Shown: positions 43,731 through 52,507, counted from the first letter of the stretch. The stretch: 64,000 bases of DNA from Lachnospiraceae bacterium (GCA_017450065.1 JAFSYI010000054.1:1-64000); one strand, 5' to 3'. The notes: generated from the letters alone by a model not told the origin. Translations and numbers: made by a program.

Positions 43731-45257
43731 TCAGTTGTCCATGAATGAGTACAGAGCAGGCTTAGGTTGGTAATTGTCGTCAAAAAGCAGCGGATACTGC
43801 TTTATCTTTCCGTCCGCACCCCCACCTGCCGGATTATATGTCCGAAGCCATGAATTTCTGTCCATAACTCCCCACGTTGTTATGCCGCTTATATTTATTC
43901 CATCCGCATGAGCCTTCTTAAGGACATCATATAATTCACCCAGATAGTCTGCCTGTTCATCGTAGGCCGCCCTTATCTCCTCCTCCGAGCTCCCCGTCTC
44001 CTTCTCTGCTCTCAGATCGAGTTCGGTTAACATAATTTTGTCCACGACCCCGCCGTATGTTCTCACTGCTTTATCAAACTGTCCGGGAGTGGGCTTGTCC
44101 AGACAATAGTGCGCCTGCATTCCGAATCCGTCCAGCCTTGTACCCGGTGCGTTCTTGACATCTTCTATAAGTCTGATTATGCCCTTCATCTTCAGATCCA
44201 TGCATTCATTATAATCGTTGTAATAAAGATCTACTTCAGGCGATGCATATTTATTGGCATATCTGAAAGCATTTATTATAAATTCATTACTCTTATATAC
44301 ATGCCACCAGCTTGATTTGATGGTATGGACCGGATCCGAAAGACTGTCATTCCCCGCCTCCGTATCCTTTCTGTAAGTGCCGGTTGCATCGCTTACCGCT
44401 TCATTGACGACATCCCATCCATAGAAGAGACCGTTATATCTGCTGTTCTCTCCCGTATAATACTCAAGCATTGATTTAATGTACCATTCAAGGCGCCTGT
44501 CGAGAGTTTCCCTGGATACATAATCCTTAGCTGCATCATAGTCCTCATGGAAGAACCATTCCGGTGCCATGGAATGCCATACAAGCACATGCCCTCTGAC
44601 CTTCAGCGGCCTGTCGGGGTGCTGTGCATTCCATTCAAGAATACGGTCAAGCATCTCATCCGGCTTTGAATGGTCAAGAGTGGGAACCGTTATGGTTTCG
44701 CCGTTAAGCACCTCCTCATGCAGACTTCCCGCCGGACATACATTGTTGCTATACCCGAACATACAGTCCATCTTCAGCTCATTCTCGAAGGTTACCGCGT
44801 TGAAATGTTCATGCACAATATCCATCAGCCGTTCATCTTTTATCGTAAATATATTTACGGCCGCACCCGCTATAGCGCCGGCACCGAGTCCTCTGTCAGA
44901 CGAAAGCGCTGCGTACAGCGAATCCTCTGTCATCGCATCCTCCCCGCCGGTCTCTTCCTTATCCTCTTCCATATCCGGACTCCCGCTTCCCGGGGGCACG
45001 GTATTCTTATCTGTTCCCCCATCCGTATCCTCATACACATCTTCTCCGGATCGTGCAGTTCCATCATCCGTTACATTTACACTCTCTTCCGCGGTTCCCG
45101 TTAACTCCTTTATACTCTCCACATACTCCGAGCATCCGGAGGTAACGAGCAGGGCAGCGGTCGCGGCGGTAGCTATAAATCCTCTCAGGCATACGTACTT
45201 TATACGTTTGCGGGTTAATATTTTTCTGTTCTCTGAGGTCATTGTACTTATCTTCAT
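43731..45257 (-). CDS. GH10 endo-beta-1,4-xylanase lipoprotein
   Basis: 508 residues. The N-terminus has basic residues, a hydrophobic core and the lipobox LVTSGC (Cys near 42), so it should be anchored on the outer membrane face by lipid. An acidic, Gly/Asp/Glu-rich linker runs to about 110. The GH10 barrel has LKVRGHVLVWHS, acid/base Glu in WDVVNEAVSD, substrate His in GMQAHYC, nucleophile Glu in MLTELDLR, and TTWGVMDRNSW. It cleaves xylan chains at the cell surface. It follows queH by 9 bases in the trx-queH-xylanase run, an odd partnership. Confidence 0.94.
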   Translation of the reverse strand: MKISTMTSENRKILTRKRIKYVCLRGFIATAATAALLVTSGCSEYVESIKELTGTAEESVNVTDDGTARSGEDVYEDTDGGTDKNTVPPGSGSPDMEEDKEETGGEDAMTEDSLYAALSSDRGLGAGAIAGAAVNIFTIKDERLMDIVHEHFNAVTFENELKMDCMFGYSNNVCPAGSLHEEVLNGETITVPTLDHSKPDEMLDRILEWNAQHPDRPLKVRGHVLVWHSMAPEWFFHEDYDAAKDYVSRETLDRRLEWYIKSMLEYYTGENSRYNGLFYGWDVVNEAVSDATGTYRKDTEAGNDSLSDPVHTIKSSWWHVYKSNEFIINAFRYANKYASPEVDLYYNDYNECMDLKMKGIIRLIEDVKNAPGTRLDGFGMQAHYCLDKPTPGQFDKAVRTYGGVVDKIMLTELDLRAEKETGSSEEEIRAAYDEQADYLGELYDVLKKAHADGINISGITTWGVMDRNSWLRTYNPAGGGADGKIKQYPLLFDDNYQPKPALYSFMDN

Positions 45258-45266
45258 ATTTCCTTC

Positions 45267-45899
45267 TCAAAATAACTGCGAATCCTGTTTCTCCCTTTCC
45301 TGCCTCGAATACACACATCCGCAGTAATCCTGCCTGTACAGGTTATATTCTCTACTAAGCTCACAGGATATCTTGTATCCGTTGCGTTTTTTGAAATCCG
45401 AGGGGAGATGCCTGACCCCGTACTCCTTTTCAAGCTTCTCACCGGTCTCATTTATTTTCTCAGCATTTTTCAGAGGACTTATGGACAGGGTGGTCGTAAA
45501 ATAATCATAACCGCCATCCCGGGCGTATTTCGCTGCCTCACGCATTCTCAGCTCATAGCACTTAAAGCATCTTTCCCCACCCTCCGGGACATTCTCAAGT
45601 CCCGCAGCCATATCAAAGAAGGTCCGGGGATCGTACTCGCCCCGTATGAACCTTATCGTACCGGCCTGCCCCGGGAGGGCGTCTATAAGCCTTTCCTGCT
45701 CGGCAGCTCTTTTATCAAATTCCTCCGGCGGATATATATTGGGATTATAATACAGTACCGTTATATCAAAATACCGTCTTAAATACGTAAGCACATACGA
45801 ACTGCAGGGTGCACAACAGCTGTGCAGAAGCAAAGAAGGCCTGTAATTCAGACCTTCTATCACCTTATCAAGCTCCTTTTGATAATTGCGTTTATTCAT
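45267..45899 (-). CDS. queH: Epoxyqueuosine reductase QueH
   Basis: 210 residues (former DUF208). Carries out the last step of tRNA queuosine synthesis, reducing epoxyqueuosine, using an Fe-S cluster. Cys pairs are seen as LHSCCAPCSSY near residue 27-33, CFKCYELRM in the middle, and DYCGCVYS near the C-terminus. The TTTLSISPLKNAEKIN segment is typical. No other queuosine gene is in the window. Nine bases from trx on one side and 9 from the xylanase gene on the other. Confidence 0.94.
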   Translation of the reverse strand: MNKRNYQKELDKVIEGLNYRPSLLLHSCCAPCSSYVLTYLRRYFDITVLYYNPNIYPPEEFDKRAAEQERLIDALPGQAGTIRFIRGEYDPRTFFDMAAGLENVPEGGERCFKCYELRMREAAKYARDGGYDYFTTTLSISPLKNAEKINETGEKLEKEYGVRHLPSDFKKRNGYKISCELSREYNLYRQDYCGCVYSRQEREKQDSQLF

Positions 45900-45908
45900 T
45901 CCCGTTGC

Positions 45909-46223
45909 TTATCCTTTTACAAGTGCCACATATTCCTGTTTACTCTTAAGGCCTACAGCCTTATTCTTTATCTGACCGTTCTCAAATGCTATGACTGTAG
46001 GGATGCTCATCACACCATACTGCCCCGAAAGCTCATCCTCTTCATCCACATTTACCTTGCCTACCTTGAACTGTCCGTCATATTCCTCTGCTATCTCGCT
46101 GATTATGGGACCGGCCATCTTGCAGGGACCGCACCACGGTGCCCAGAAATCCACCAGTACGGGTATATCCGATTTGATCACTTCTGCTTCAAAATTTTCA
46201 CTTGTCAATACCAGTTCAGCCAT
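45909..46223 (-). CDS. trxA: Thioredoxin
   Basis: 104 residues from the ATG at 46223, 6 bases after AGGAGG; an in-frame ATG at 46265 adds 14 residues and lacks a ribosome site. Active site DFWAPWCGPCK with the redox WCGPC, the cis-Pro in MSIPTVIAF, and buried Asp in LVDFWA. General cytoplasmic disulfide reductase; could supply electrons to neighbouring thiol enzymes. A promoter was not clear in the 135 bases upstream. Confidence 0.96.
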   Translation of the reverse strand: MAELVLTSENFEAEVIKSDIPVLVDFWAPWCGPCKMAGPIISEIAEEYDGQFKVGKVNVDEEDELSGQYGVMSIPTVIAFENGQIKNKAVGLKSKQEYVALVKG

Positions 46224-46358
46224 TTTATACCTCCTGTTAATCTTACCTTCAGTTAAGCGGATCAAGGATTATCCCCGATCCTGTCACTCTTTAAGTTGTC
46301 CGGATAAATCCGTCTGTCATGATTATACCATCAGGGAGGTATATTCCACAACATAAAC

Positions 46359-47504
46359 TTATTTCGACATAAGCCGGCTTATGTTCTTGATCATTATCGA
46401 TATTGTCCCGTCGGGATTGGTTATGAATTCAACATTATCATTATTATTGTATTCATCCATGGGAATATTTATCTCAATACCCGTGTCTGTCTTTAGGTAC
46501 TGCTTCCGGAACTTTCTAACCGTAGCTTCGGCCCGGGGTCGTACCTCTTCGTCAGCCATATTGTACTTTTCAAGCTTCTGTGTGAATTCCTCCCTGACCG
46601 TCGGATATTCATCATATAATTTTTCAGCGATAACTGTGGGCGTCACCGCTCCCTCTTCCCTTATCTGCTGCTCGATAACCGCCTTGGTCTCAAGCTGCTT
46701 CTCAATATTATCCTCGAAGTACTTATGATTTATCTGGTCTACAGCCTTCTCCACTATCTTCATCCTTGTCTTCTGCGACATCCTTGCGTGGCAGTTAAGA
46801 TAAAGCTCGGACAGATAATTGGTCTTTACACCGTTAACCTCATATTTCTTCTCAACTATCCGTATCGAATAATCGGACAGATCTATGATAACGGCCTCGG
46901 ACAGTTTAGAACCCACAGCAGGAAGGGTTGCACGCTGCATTATTATGGCATTGTAATTACTGCCGTCATCCGCATTCTGCGTCATGTGGATAAAGCTGTC
47001 CCTGTAATTCATCTTAAGCATTGCAAGGTAGCGGTTTCCTTCACTCTGGAAAGTCACAACACAGAAATCCGCGGAAGGAATATCCGGATTGGAAAGCATA
47101 ATATCATAAAGCCTTACAGCCGCTTCTTTACTGAATCCTATAAAATCATCCTCATCAAAGCTCCTGACAAGATCATAGATTCCCTTATGCTTACTGTTTC
47201 TTCCTGTATCCGCACCCTGATCCCGGGATCCGTCACCCCGGAACTCAGTATTATCCGTGCCGTTGCCCTCCGAAGTCTCATAATCTTCACCGCTCCTGTC
47301 CATGCTCTCCCCGGTATCGCCGTTTTCACGGAATACACAGGTTTTAAGATCATCGCCGGCAGCCACCCTGTAGATATGGCTTCTTAACAGATCATTAAGC
47401 TCTTCGTGCCTTTCAAGAACGTACTCCGAGAGGATCGGCATGCCTACCTCCGTTTCCAATATATGCACTATGGCATTCGTGATTATAATTTCATCCTTTT
47501 GCAT
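46359..47504 (-). CDS. Nucleoid-associated protein, YejK/NdpA family
   Basis: 381 residues with the family pattern: MQKDEIIITNAIVHILETE at the N-terminus, DDFIGFSKEAAVRLYDIM, then CVVTFQSEGNRYLAMLKMNYRDSFIH, and a helical C-terminal region ending in a small beta strand (GTISIMIKNISRLM). An inserted acidic Asn/Gly-rich linker lies at about 55-95. Family members bind the nucleoid; the exact role here is not known. The gene begins 9 bases after the GreA-family gene. Confidence 0.85.
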   Translation of the reverse strand: MQKDEIIITNAIVHILETEVGMPILSEYVLERHEELNDLLRSHIYRVAAGDDLKTCVFRENGDTGESMDRSGEDYETSEGNGTDNTEFRGDGSRDQGADTGRNSKHKGIYDLVRSFDEDDFIGFSKEAAVRLYDIMLSNPDIPSADFCVVTFQSEGNRYLAMLKMNYRDSFIHMTQNADDGSNYNAIIMQRATLPAVGSKLSEAVIIDLSDYSIRIVEKKYEVNGVKTNYLSELYLNCHARMSQKTRMKIVEKAVDQINHKYFEDNIEKQLETKAVIEQQIREEGAVTPTVIAEKLYDEYPTVREEFTQKLEKYNMADEEVRPRAEATVRKFRKQYLKTDTGIEINIPMDEYNNNDNVEFITNPDGTISIMIKNISRLMSK

Positions 47505-47513
47505 TATGTAAAC

Positions 47514-48017
47514 CTAATATGAGTTTAACTCATCCTGACTGTCATCCGTCGTCTTATCAATATCCTTAACCGTAACATAATAGGATATGCTGCCATCCAC
47601 CTGCACAAGTATCCTGTCTCCGGTCTTATGATGCATAAGTGCCTTGCCAAGCGGTGACTCTATACTGATAAGACCGTTAAGTGAATTGGCCCGTACCGTT
47701 GTTACGATCTTGTACTTTTCCTGCGAATGATCATCCTCGAATTCGACCGTCACCGTGTTGTTTATGCCTATCTCATCCTCTTTGGAGCTGTCATCTATAA
47801 CTACTGCCGACTTTATCATCTTCTCAAGATAACGTATCCGGCTCTCGTTCCTGTTCTTCTCCTGTTTTGCCGCCTTGTACTCAAAATTCTCCGAAAGATC
47901 CCCGTGAGCTCTTGCTTCCTTAACATGTTCCAGTAACTGAGGACGCAGGGTTACCTTTCTGTATTCCGCTTCCTCTTCCATTTTCCTTATATCCGACTGT
48001 GTTAATCTGTCATGCAT
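47514..48017 (-). CDS. GreA/GreB-family transcription factor
   Basis: 167 residues from the ATG at 48017 (MHDRLTQSD); the longer in-frame extension to 48155 only overlaps the upstream gene in another frame. The N-terminal coiled coil has the family sequence LEHVKEARAHGDLSENFEYKAAKQEKNRNE, where the acidic tip DLSEN supports RNA-cleavage stimulation in stalled RNA polymerase. C-terminal FKBP-like domain: IESPLGKALMHHKTGD. Probably a paralogue of the main GreA. Followed by the nucleoid-associated protein gene. Confidence 0.88.
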   Translation of the reverse strand: MHDRLTQSDIRKMEEEAEYRKVTLRPQLLEHVKEARAHGDLSENFEYKAAKQEKNRNESRIRYLEKMIKSAVVIDDSSKEDEIGINNTVTVEFEDDHSQEKYKIVTTVRANSLNGLISIESPLGKALMHHKTGDRILVQVDGSISYYVTVKDIDKTTDDSQDELNSY

Positions 48018-48039
48018 CTTTAGTCCTGCCTTTGTAATC

Positions 48040-48570
48040 TCAGTGTCCTTCTCTTGCTTTTGCCACAAGATCATCCACCGTATTCTGCTTCGGTTTAAGC
48101 AGGGAAGCAAGCAGTGCCTCCTGATCGTCATCCTGCGGCGCGGCACCGTCAGCACCGTTTGTTTCCGCTGCCATCATTGCAAATACATCATCCACGCTGT
48201 TCTGCTTCGCCCCCGCGAACTGTGCCATGATACGCGCCACTTCATCATCCATGGAGGGATCACCCGTCGGACCCGTACTGCTTTTGTCTGAGCCGCTGTC
48301 CGGACTGTTTTCTGCAGCCATGGCGGCAAATACATCATCCACACTGTTCTGCTTTGCGTCCGCAAACTGTGCCATGATGCGCGCTACTTCATCATCCATT
48401 GCGGCATCGCCTGTAGGGCCCGCGCCGGCGGCAGGCTGTGCCGTTCCTGCTGCCTCCGCAGCGTTTCCGCCGTTATTCTCCTGTGTACTTTCTTCTGCAT
48501 CTGCGTTCTTATAAAGCTTTGTATGATCATATTGATACCATTTAATTATAGGATTATGCCGATCGTACAT
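48040..48570 (-). CDS. Repeat protein of unknown function (two and a half 49-residue units)
   Basis: 176 residues from the ATG at 48570 (GGAGG 5 bases upstream; the ATG 12 bases earlier contains that site). An N-terminal head, MYDRHNPIIKWYQYDHTKLY, precedes two near-identical 49-residue repeats with GPTGD, then MDDEVARIMAQFA and AKQNSVDDVFA. A shorter third copy (KPKQNTVDDLVAKA) closes the protein. Low-complexity Ala/Gly/Asp linkers separate helical units, so the protein may display a repeated docking motif. First in line with the GreA-family gene. No family recognised. Confidence 0.75.
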   Translation of the reverse strand: MYDRHNPIIKWYQYDHTKLYKNADAEESTQENNGGNAAEAAGTAQPAAGAGPTGDAAMDDEVARIMAQFADAKQNSVDDVFAAMAAENSPDSGSDKSSTGPTGDPSMDDEVARIMAQFAGAKQNSVDDVFAMMAAETNGADGAAPQDDDQEALLASLLKPKQNTVDDLVAKAREGH

Positions 48571-48622
48571 GTATGCCTCCATGACATCCGCATCTTTGCG
48601 GAGATCACTCCCCTGTTACTAT

Positions 48623-48650
48623 AGTATATCATTTTATCCGGTCTTTGTAA
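48623..48650 (-). promoter_or_regulatory. Candidate promoter for repeat protein / GreA operon
   Basis: TTACAA (48645-48650), 16-base spacer, TATACT (48623-48628) on the minus strand, 53 bases before the start. Confidence 0.45.
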
Positions 48651-48784
48651 TATATCTTTTTTTGTTTCTTTCCTGTTTGCTTATGGAAATGTCATGCTCA
48701 CATGCTCGTCCTCATTCCTTAACTTACATGGTATATACAATCTGCGATTGAATTAATAAAGTGGCATGATCACATGAGCCATCC

Positions 48785-48813
48785 TTGACTATCAGACCCC
48801 CGTAAAGTAAAAT
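48785..48813 (+). promoter_or_regulatory. Promoter for thrH
   Basis: TTGACT (48785-48790), 17-base spacer, TAAAAT (48808-48813), about 35 bases before the thrH start. Confidence 0.65.
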
Positions 48814-48848
48814 AAACAGGAATCTCAACAAAGCGGAGGGCACACATA

Positions 48849-49451
48849 ATGGAAATCGTATGTTTGGATATGGAAGGCGTTCTTGTCCCGGAAATATGGA
48901 TCGCATTCTCGGAAGCCACCGGCATTCCGGAGCTGAGAAAAACAACAAGGGATGAACCCGATTACGATAAGCTGATGAAATACCGCATAGGTATACTTAA
49001 GGAACACAATCTCGGACTCAGGGAGATACAGGATACCATCGCAACAATAGACCCCTTCCCGGGAGCTAAGGAATTCCTGGATGAACTCAGAAGCCTGACA
49101 CAGGTGATAATACTGAGCGATACCTTTACACAGTTCGCATCGCCTCTTATGAAGAAGTTAGACTGGCCGACGCTCTTCTGTAATACTCTCGAAGTGGCTG
49201 ACAGCGGTGAGATAACAGGCTACAGGATGCGTTGCGAGAAGTCCAAGCTCACAACCGTCAAAGCGCTTCAGTCAATAGGCTATGAGACGATCGCGGCAGG
49301 CGACAGCTTCAACGACCTCGGGATGATACAGGCAGGAAAAGCAGGCTTTCTGTTCAGGAGTACGGAACAGATAAAAAAAGATTACCCTCAGTACCCGGCT
49401 TTTGAAGAATATAACGACTTACTGAAAGCGATCAAAAAGGAGCTGTCATAG
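48849..49451 (+). CDS. thrH: ThrH-type phosphoserine phosphatase / homoserine phosphotransferase
   Basis: 200-residue HAD-superfamily enzyme. Motif I is CLDMEGVLVPEIW; the phrase VPEIWIAFSEATGI is diagnostic of ThrH. Motif II ILSDT; late acidic motif AAGDSFNDLGM. The Pseudomonas enzyme dephosphorylates phosphoserine and can pass the phosphate to homoserine, linking serine and threonine synthesis. It is a single-gene unit on the plus strand with promoter at 48785 and a terminator that begins inside its last codons. Confidence 0.92.
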   Translation: MEIVCLDMEGVLVPEIWIAFSEATGIPELRKTTRDEPDYDKLMKYRIGILKEHNLGLREIQDTIATIDPFPGAKEFLDELRSLTQVIILSDTFTQFASPLMKKLDWPTLFCNTLEVADSGEITGYRMRCEKSKLTTVKALQSIGYETIAAGDSFNDLGMIQAGKAGFLFRSTEQIKKDYPQYPAFEEYNDLLKAIKKELS

Positions 49452-49464
49452 GACAGCTCCTTTT
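49435..49464. terminator. Terminator overlapping thrH stop codon
   Basis: AAAAGGAGCTGTC / GACAGCTCCTTTT, a perfect 13-bp stem whose 4-base loop ATAG contains the stop codon. Symmetric, so it may also serve the convergent FHA-GGDEF gene. Confidence 0.85.
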
Positions 49465-49509
49465 GTAAACGCTTCCGTTTGAGCAGCGAAAACCACGGCC
49501 TGCTCAGTC

Positions 49510-50439
49510 TTAATCCGTATATGCGGCTATTCCGCCCTTACCCGAGTGCTTGATATTATACATGGCCTTATCGGCAAGTTCGACCATTTCCACAATATCT
49601 CCGGGATCCTTTACATCATGTACATCAACATAACCTATGCTCACGCTTATGGGAACTCCCGCTTCGGCGGACTTTTCACCGATGCTTTTGCTTATCTCTT
49701 TCAGTCTTTCCCTGGCATCCTCAACCGACGAAGGGATGATACCCACGAATTCATCTCCTCCCCACCGGCTTACCTGTGTTTCATACCTGACTGCATTCCT
49801 CAGCTCCCCTGCGATGATCTTAAGCGATATGTCACCGGCATTGTGCCCCGCCTCATCATTCACTCTCTTAAAATCATCCACATCCAGTATAAAGAATACC
49901 GCCTCACGGTAATCCTTATTATCCTTATTCTGCCGCCACCAGACAGCAAAGGAATCGCGGTCGATGAGATCCGTCAGATTATCCCTCGATGCCTTCTGCA
50001 GATCTCTCCACATATGGATCCTGGGCTCTGTGCTGGCGTATACAAGTACTACCGACTGGTCTCTTCCCTCATCATCCGTCCACGGGATAACGAGCTCATC
50101 ACCGTCCTTAAGCTCAACACTTTCATCCGGCCTTAATGCCACGCCCTTGTACTTGGTGGGATTGGTCGTGGATGATGCTATATAACACGTTACACTGTCC
50201 TCTGTGGTAAAGATGCCATGCTTCCTCGAAATAAACTGAGCATGTACCGGAATATCCGGCATCCAGTCTCCCGACGGTCTTCCCATGGTCTGACATCCCG
50301 ACAGTCTGTATTCGGAAATGGTACGGCCGTAACAGGTAAACAGTGTCGGACGGAGTATCACACTCTCGGATGTCCCGTTTTTTGAAGGCATCAATGTCTC
50401 TGTATTTGATTGTAAGCCGTTAATATTCTCCACATTCAT
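49510..50439 (-). CDS. FHA-GGDEF diguanylate cyclase
   Basis: 309 residues, no membrane span. Residues about 30-135 form an FHA-type phosphothreonine-binding domain: GRPSGD, then FISRKHGIF with the conserved Ser-Arg-x-His, and LKDGDELVIPW. Residues about 150-305 are a GGDEF domain with the intact motif RWGGDEFVGI, DVDDFKRVNDEAGHNAGD and LADKAMYNIKHSGKGG. No RxxD inhibitory site. It should make c-di-GMP under control of a phosphorylated partner, such as a Ser/Thr kinase target. Monocistronic, divergent from the LacI-sensor GGDEF gene. Confidence 0.92.
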   Translation of the reverse strand: MNVENINGLQSNTETLMPSKNGTSESVILRPTLFTCYGRTISEYRLSGCQTMGRPSGDWMPDIPVHAQFISRKHGIFTTEDSVTCYIASSTTNPTKYKGVALRPDESVELKDGDELVIPWTDDEGRDQSVVLVYASTEPRIHMWRDLQKASRDNLTDLIDRDSFAVWWRQNKDNKDYREAVFFILDVDDFKRVNDEAGHNAGDISLKIIAGELRNAVRYETQVSRWGGDEFVGIIPSSVEDARERLKEISKSIGEKSAEAGVPISVSIGYVDVHDVKDPGDIVEMVELADKAMYNIKHSGKGGIAAYTD

Positions 50440-50487
50440 TACGGTTAACAGTACCTTTTGATCTTAATGTTCATATAATTCAAATTA

Positions 50488-50517
50488 ATTTTACTCTAAA
50501 ACACTTCCCAAAATCAA
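50488..50517 (-). promoter_or_regulatory. Promoter for FHA-GGDEF gene
   Basis: TTGATT (50512-50517), 18-base spacer, TAAAAT (50488-50493) on the minus strand. Confidence 0.5.
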
Positions 50518-50580
50518 GATTTATTATTCATTATCTTAATTATAGGCTTACATGATGTTTATTTTTACATGGATAGTGTG

Positions 50581-50614
50581 TATAATGTATTATGTAAATT
50601 ATTTTAAGTATAAT
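50581..50614 (+). promoter_or_regulatory. Candidate -10 elements for LacI-sensor GGDEF gene
   Basis: Two perfect TATAAT hexamers (50581-50586 and 50609-50614) lie 70 and 42 bases before the GTG start. Neither has a good -35. Confidence 0.4.
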
Positions 50615-50650
50615 ACAGACCTTTAGATTAGCCGTTGGCGGAGGTAAACC

Positions 50651-52507
50651 GTGCGCAGATACATTCAGATGCTTACAAGTACATGGGATCTTAACTACCT
50701 TACTTCTCTTGTAAGCGGGATATCCAAACGACTGCAGAATGAAGATATAAGTCTTCACATATTCAACGCCTATGATGAGATTTATGAAAAGGACTACTAT
50801 GAGCAGGACCGGTCCATATTCTCACTTCCTCATGCCGATAACTATATCGGCATGATCGCTGCGTTTAACAGCGTCGATTCCACTCACATCCTTGCGGATC
50901 AGGTTGCAGGCTTCAAAAAGAAAAACAAACCTGTGGTAAGTATCGACCAGCACGCTCCCGATGCTCCCTTCTTCGGTCTCGATAATTACAAGTCAATGTA
51001 CAGCCTTGTCGAGCACATGCTGACCGTACATGGCTGCCGCACGTTCAACTATGTCGGCGGTCCGGAGACAAACGAAGAGAATCAGCTTAGATACAGAGCG
51101 TTTACCGACTGTCTCCTGGCTCACGGTCTAAAGCCGGACCCCGGCCGTGTGGGACATTACCGCTTCGTCGTTGAGGACGGCCATATAGCCTATAATGAAT
51201 TCAAATCACGTAACGTGCATCTTCCGGACGCCGTTATATGTGCAAACGACGGAATGGCCTACGGTTACTGTCTTGCGGCAGCAAAGGATGGTTTTCACGC
51301 CCCGAAGGATTTCCGGATAACAGGCTTTGACAACATAGAACAGGCACAGTACTACCTTCCTTCCATTACAAGCATTAACCGGAGCTGGGAACAGCTGGGG
51401 TATGATGCTGCGGATGGACTCATGAAAATGCTTGCCGGTGGAGAAGATCTGAGCGGCGATCACTTTACGCAGGGATTTATCAGGATCAATGAAAGCTGCG
51501 GCTGTAATGAGGGCAAGCGCAGCCTTAGTACTGATTACCTCGGACTTCTTAACAAGTTAAGCTATGAAAGACAGACCACACAGAAGCTCTATGATCTGAG
51601 AAAGCAGCTGCTAAGCTCTCCCAATATCCATAATCTCAGGCAAAGCCTGCAGAACAGCTGTGAAGTGCTTAATATTCAGGAATATGCGGTATGTCTCAGC
51701 GAGAACTTCTATAAGGATGAATACGGAAATGTAGCCGAAAGATTTACCGGGAAGATGCGTGCATATATGCCTGGAAGCCTTACAGACATAGAAACATCCG
51801 TCACCCTGCTTCCACCCGCTTATGAAGAAAAAAAAGATATATATATTTTCTCCGCCCTTCATTTCGGCCCGGAGACCTTCGGATACTGTGTAATGCCGTT
51901 TGATCAAGAGCTGGTATCGAGCGGTGCCCACCGCAGCCTTATGGACAGTCTGGCTCTTGCGCTTATCAACATCAAGCAGCACATGTTCCTTGATATGATG
52001 AATGATAAGCTCAGAAGCCTGTACGTCCAGGATACGCTTACAGGTCTTTATAACCGTTTTGGTTTCCGTGACCTGAGCGCTTCCTTCTTTGAAGAGAACA
52101 ACGGCTGCATATTTGTGGTATATGCAGATCTTGACAATCTTAAGACGATCAATGATAATTACGGCCACAGCCACGGTGACAGGGCGATCATCGCGCTTGC
52201 CGATGCGCTTAAAGATACCTTCAGGGATGAGGATATAAAGATCCGCATGGGCGGTGATGAGTTCATTGTTATCGGAAGCTATCTCGGAAATTGGATGCTC
52301 GACAGATACTGCAGGAATATTGAACAGTATCTTATCAGATACAGTAAAGAAAATGATTTTCCCGTTACCATACAGGCAAGCGTGGCTTATGTGAGCAATG
52401 ACAATCCCGAAAGCAGTATAAATATAGAAGCACTTGTACACGAAGCCGATCAGCGCATGTATGAGATCAAGGAACAGCATCATAAAGATAAAAAATCACG
52501 GACTTAA
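50651..52507 (+). CDS. LacI-type ligand-sensor GGDEF diguanylate cyclase
   Basis: 618 residues from a GTG start with GGAGGT 5 bases upstream. Residues 1-285 match the periplasmic-binding-like sugar-sensor part of LacI/PurR repressors (LTSTWDLNYLTSLVSGI, DNYKSMYSLVEHML, CANDGMAYGYCLAAAKDG, ITGFDNIEQAQYYLPSITSI) but lack a DNA-binding headpiece. A linker with coiled-coil/GAF-like sequence follows (300-440), then GGDEF (about 455-610) with RMGGDEFIVI intact. RDED five residues before it is a proper RxxD inhibitory site. No signal peptide or span, so it senses a cytoplasmic ligand, probably a sugar, and changes c-di-GMP. Confidence 0.93.
   Translation: MRRYIQMLTSTWDLNYLTSLVSGISKRLQNEDISLHIFNAYDEIYEKDYYEQDRSIFSLPHADNYIGMIAAFNSVDSTHILADQVAGFKKKNKPVVSIDQHAPDAPFFGLDNYKSMYSLVEHMLTVHGCRTFNYVGGPETNEENQLRYRAFTDCLLAHGLKPDPGRVGHYRFVVEDGHIAYNEFKSRNVHLPDAVICANDGMAYGYCLAAAKDGFHAPKDFRITGFDNIEQAQYYLPSITSINRSWEQLGYDAADGLMKMLAGGEDLSGDHFTQGFIRINESCGCNEGKRSLSTDYLGLLNKLSYERQTTQKLYDLRKQLLSSPNIHNLRQSLQNSCEVLNIQEYAVCLSENFYKDEYGNVAERFTGKMRAYMPGSLTDIETSVTLLPPAYEEKKDIYIFSALHFGPETFGYCVMPFDQELVSSGAHRSLMDSLALALINIKQHMFLDMMNDKLRSLYVQDTLTGLYNRFGFRDLSASFFEENNGCIFVVYADLDNLKTINDNYGHSHGDRAIIALADALKDTFRDEDIKIRMGGDEFIVIGSYLGNWMLDRYCRNIEQYLIRYSKENDFPVTIQASVAYVSNDNPESSINIEALVHEADQRMYEIKEQHHKDKKSRT

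Noticed and set aside
48018..48155. N-terminal extension of the GreA-family gene
   Set aside because: It only reads the upstream repeat-protein gene in another frame; GreA homology begins just after the ATG at 48017.
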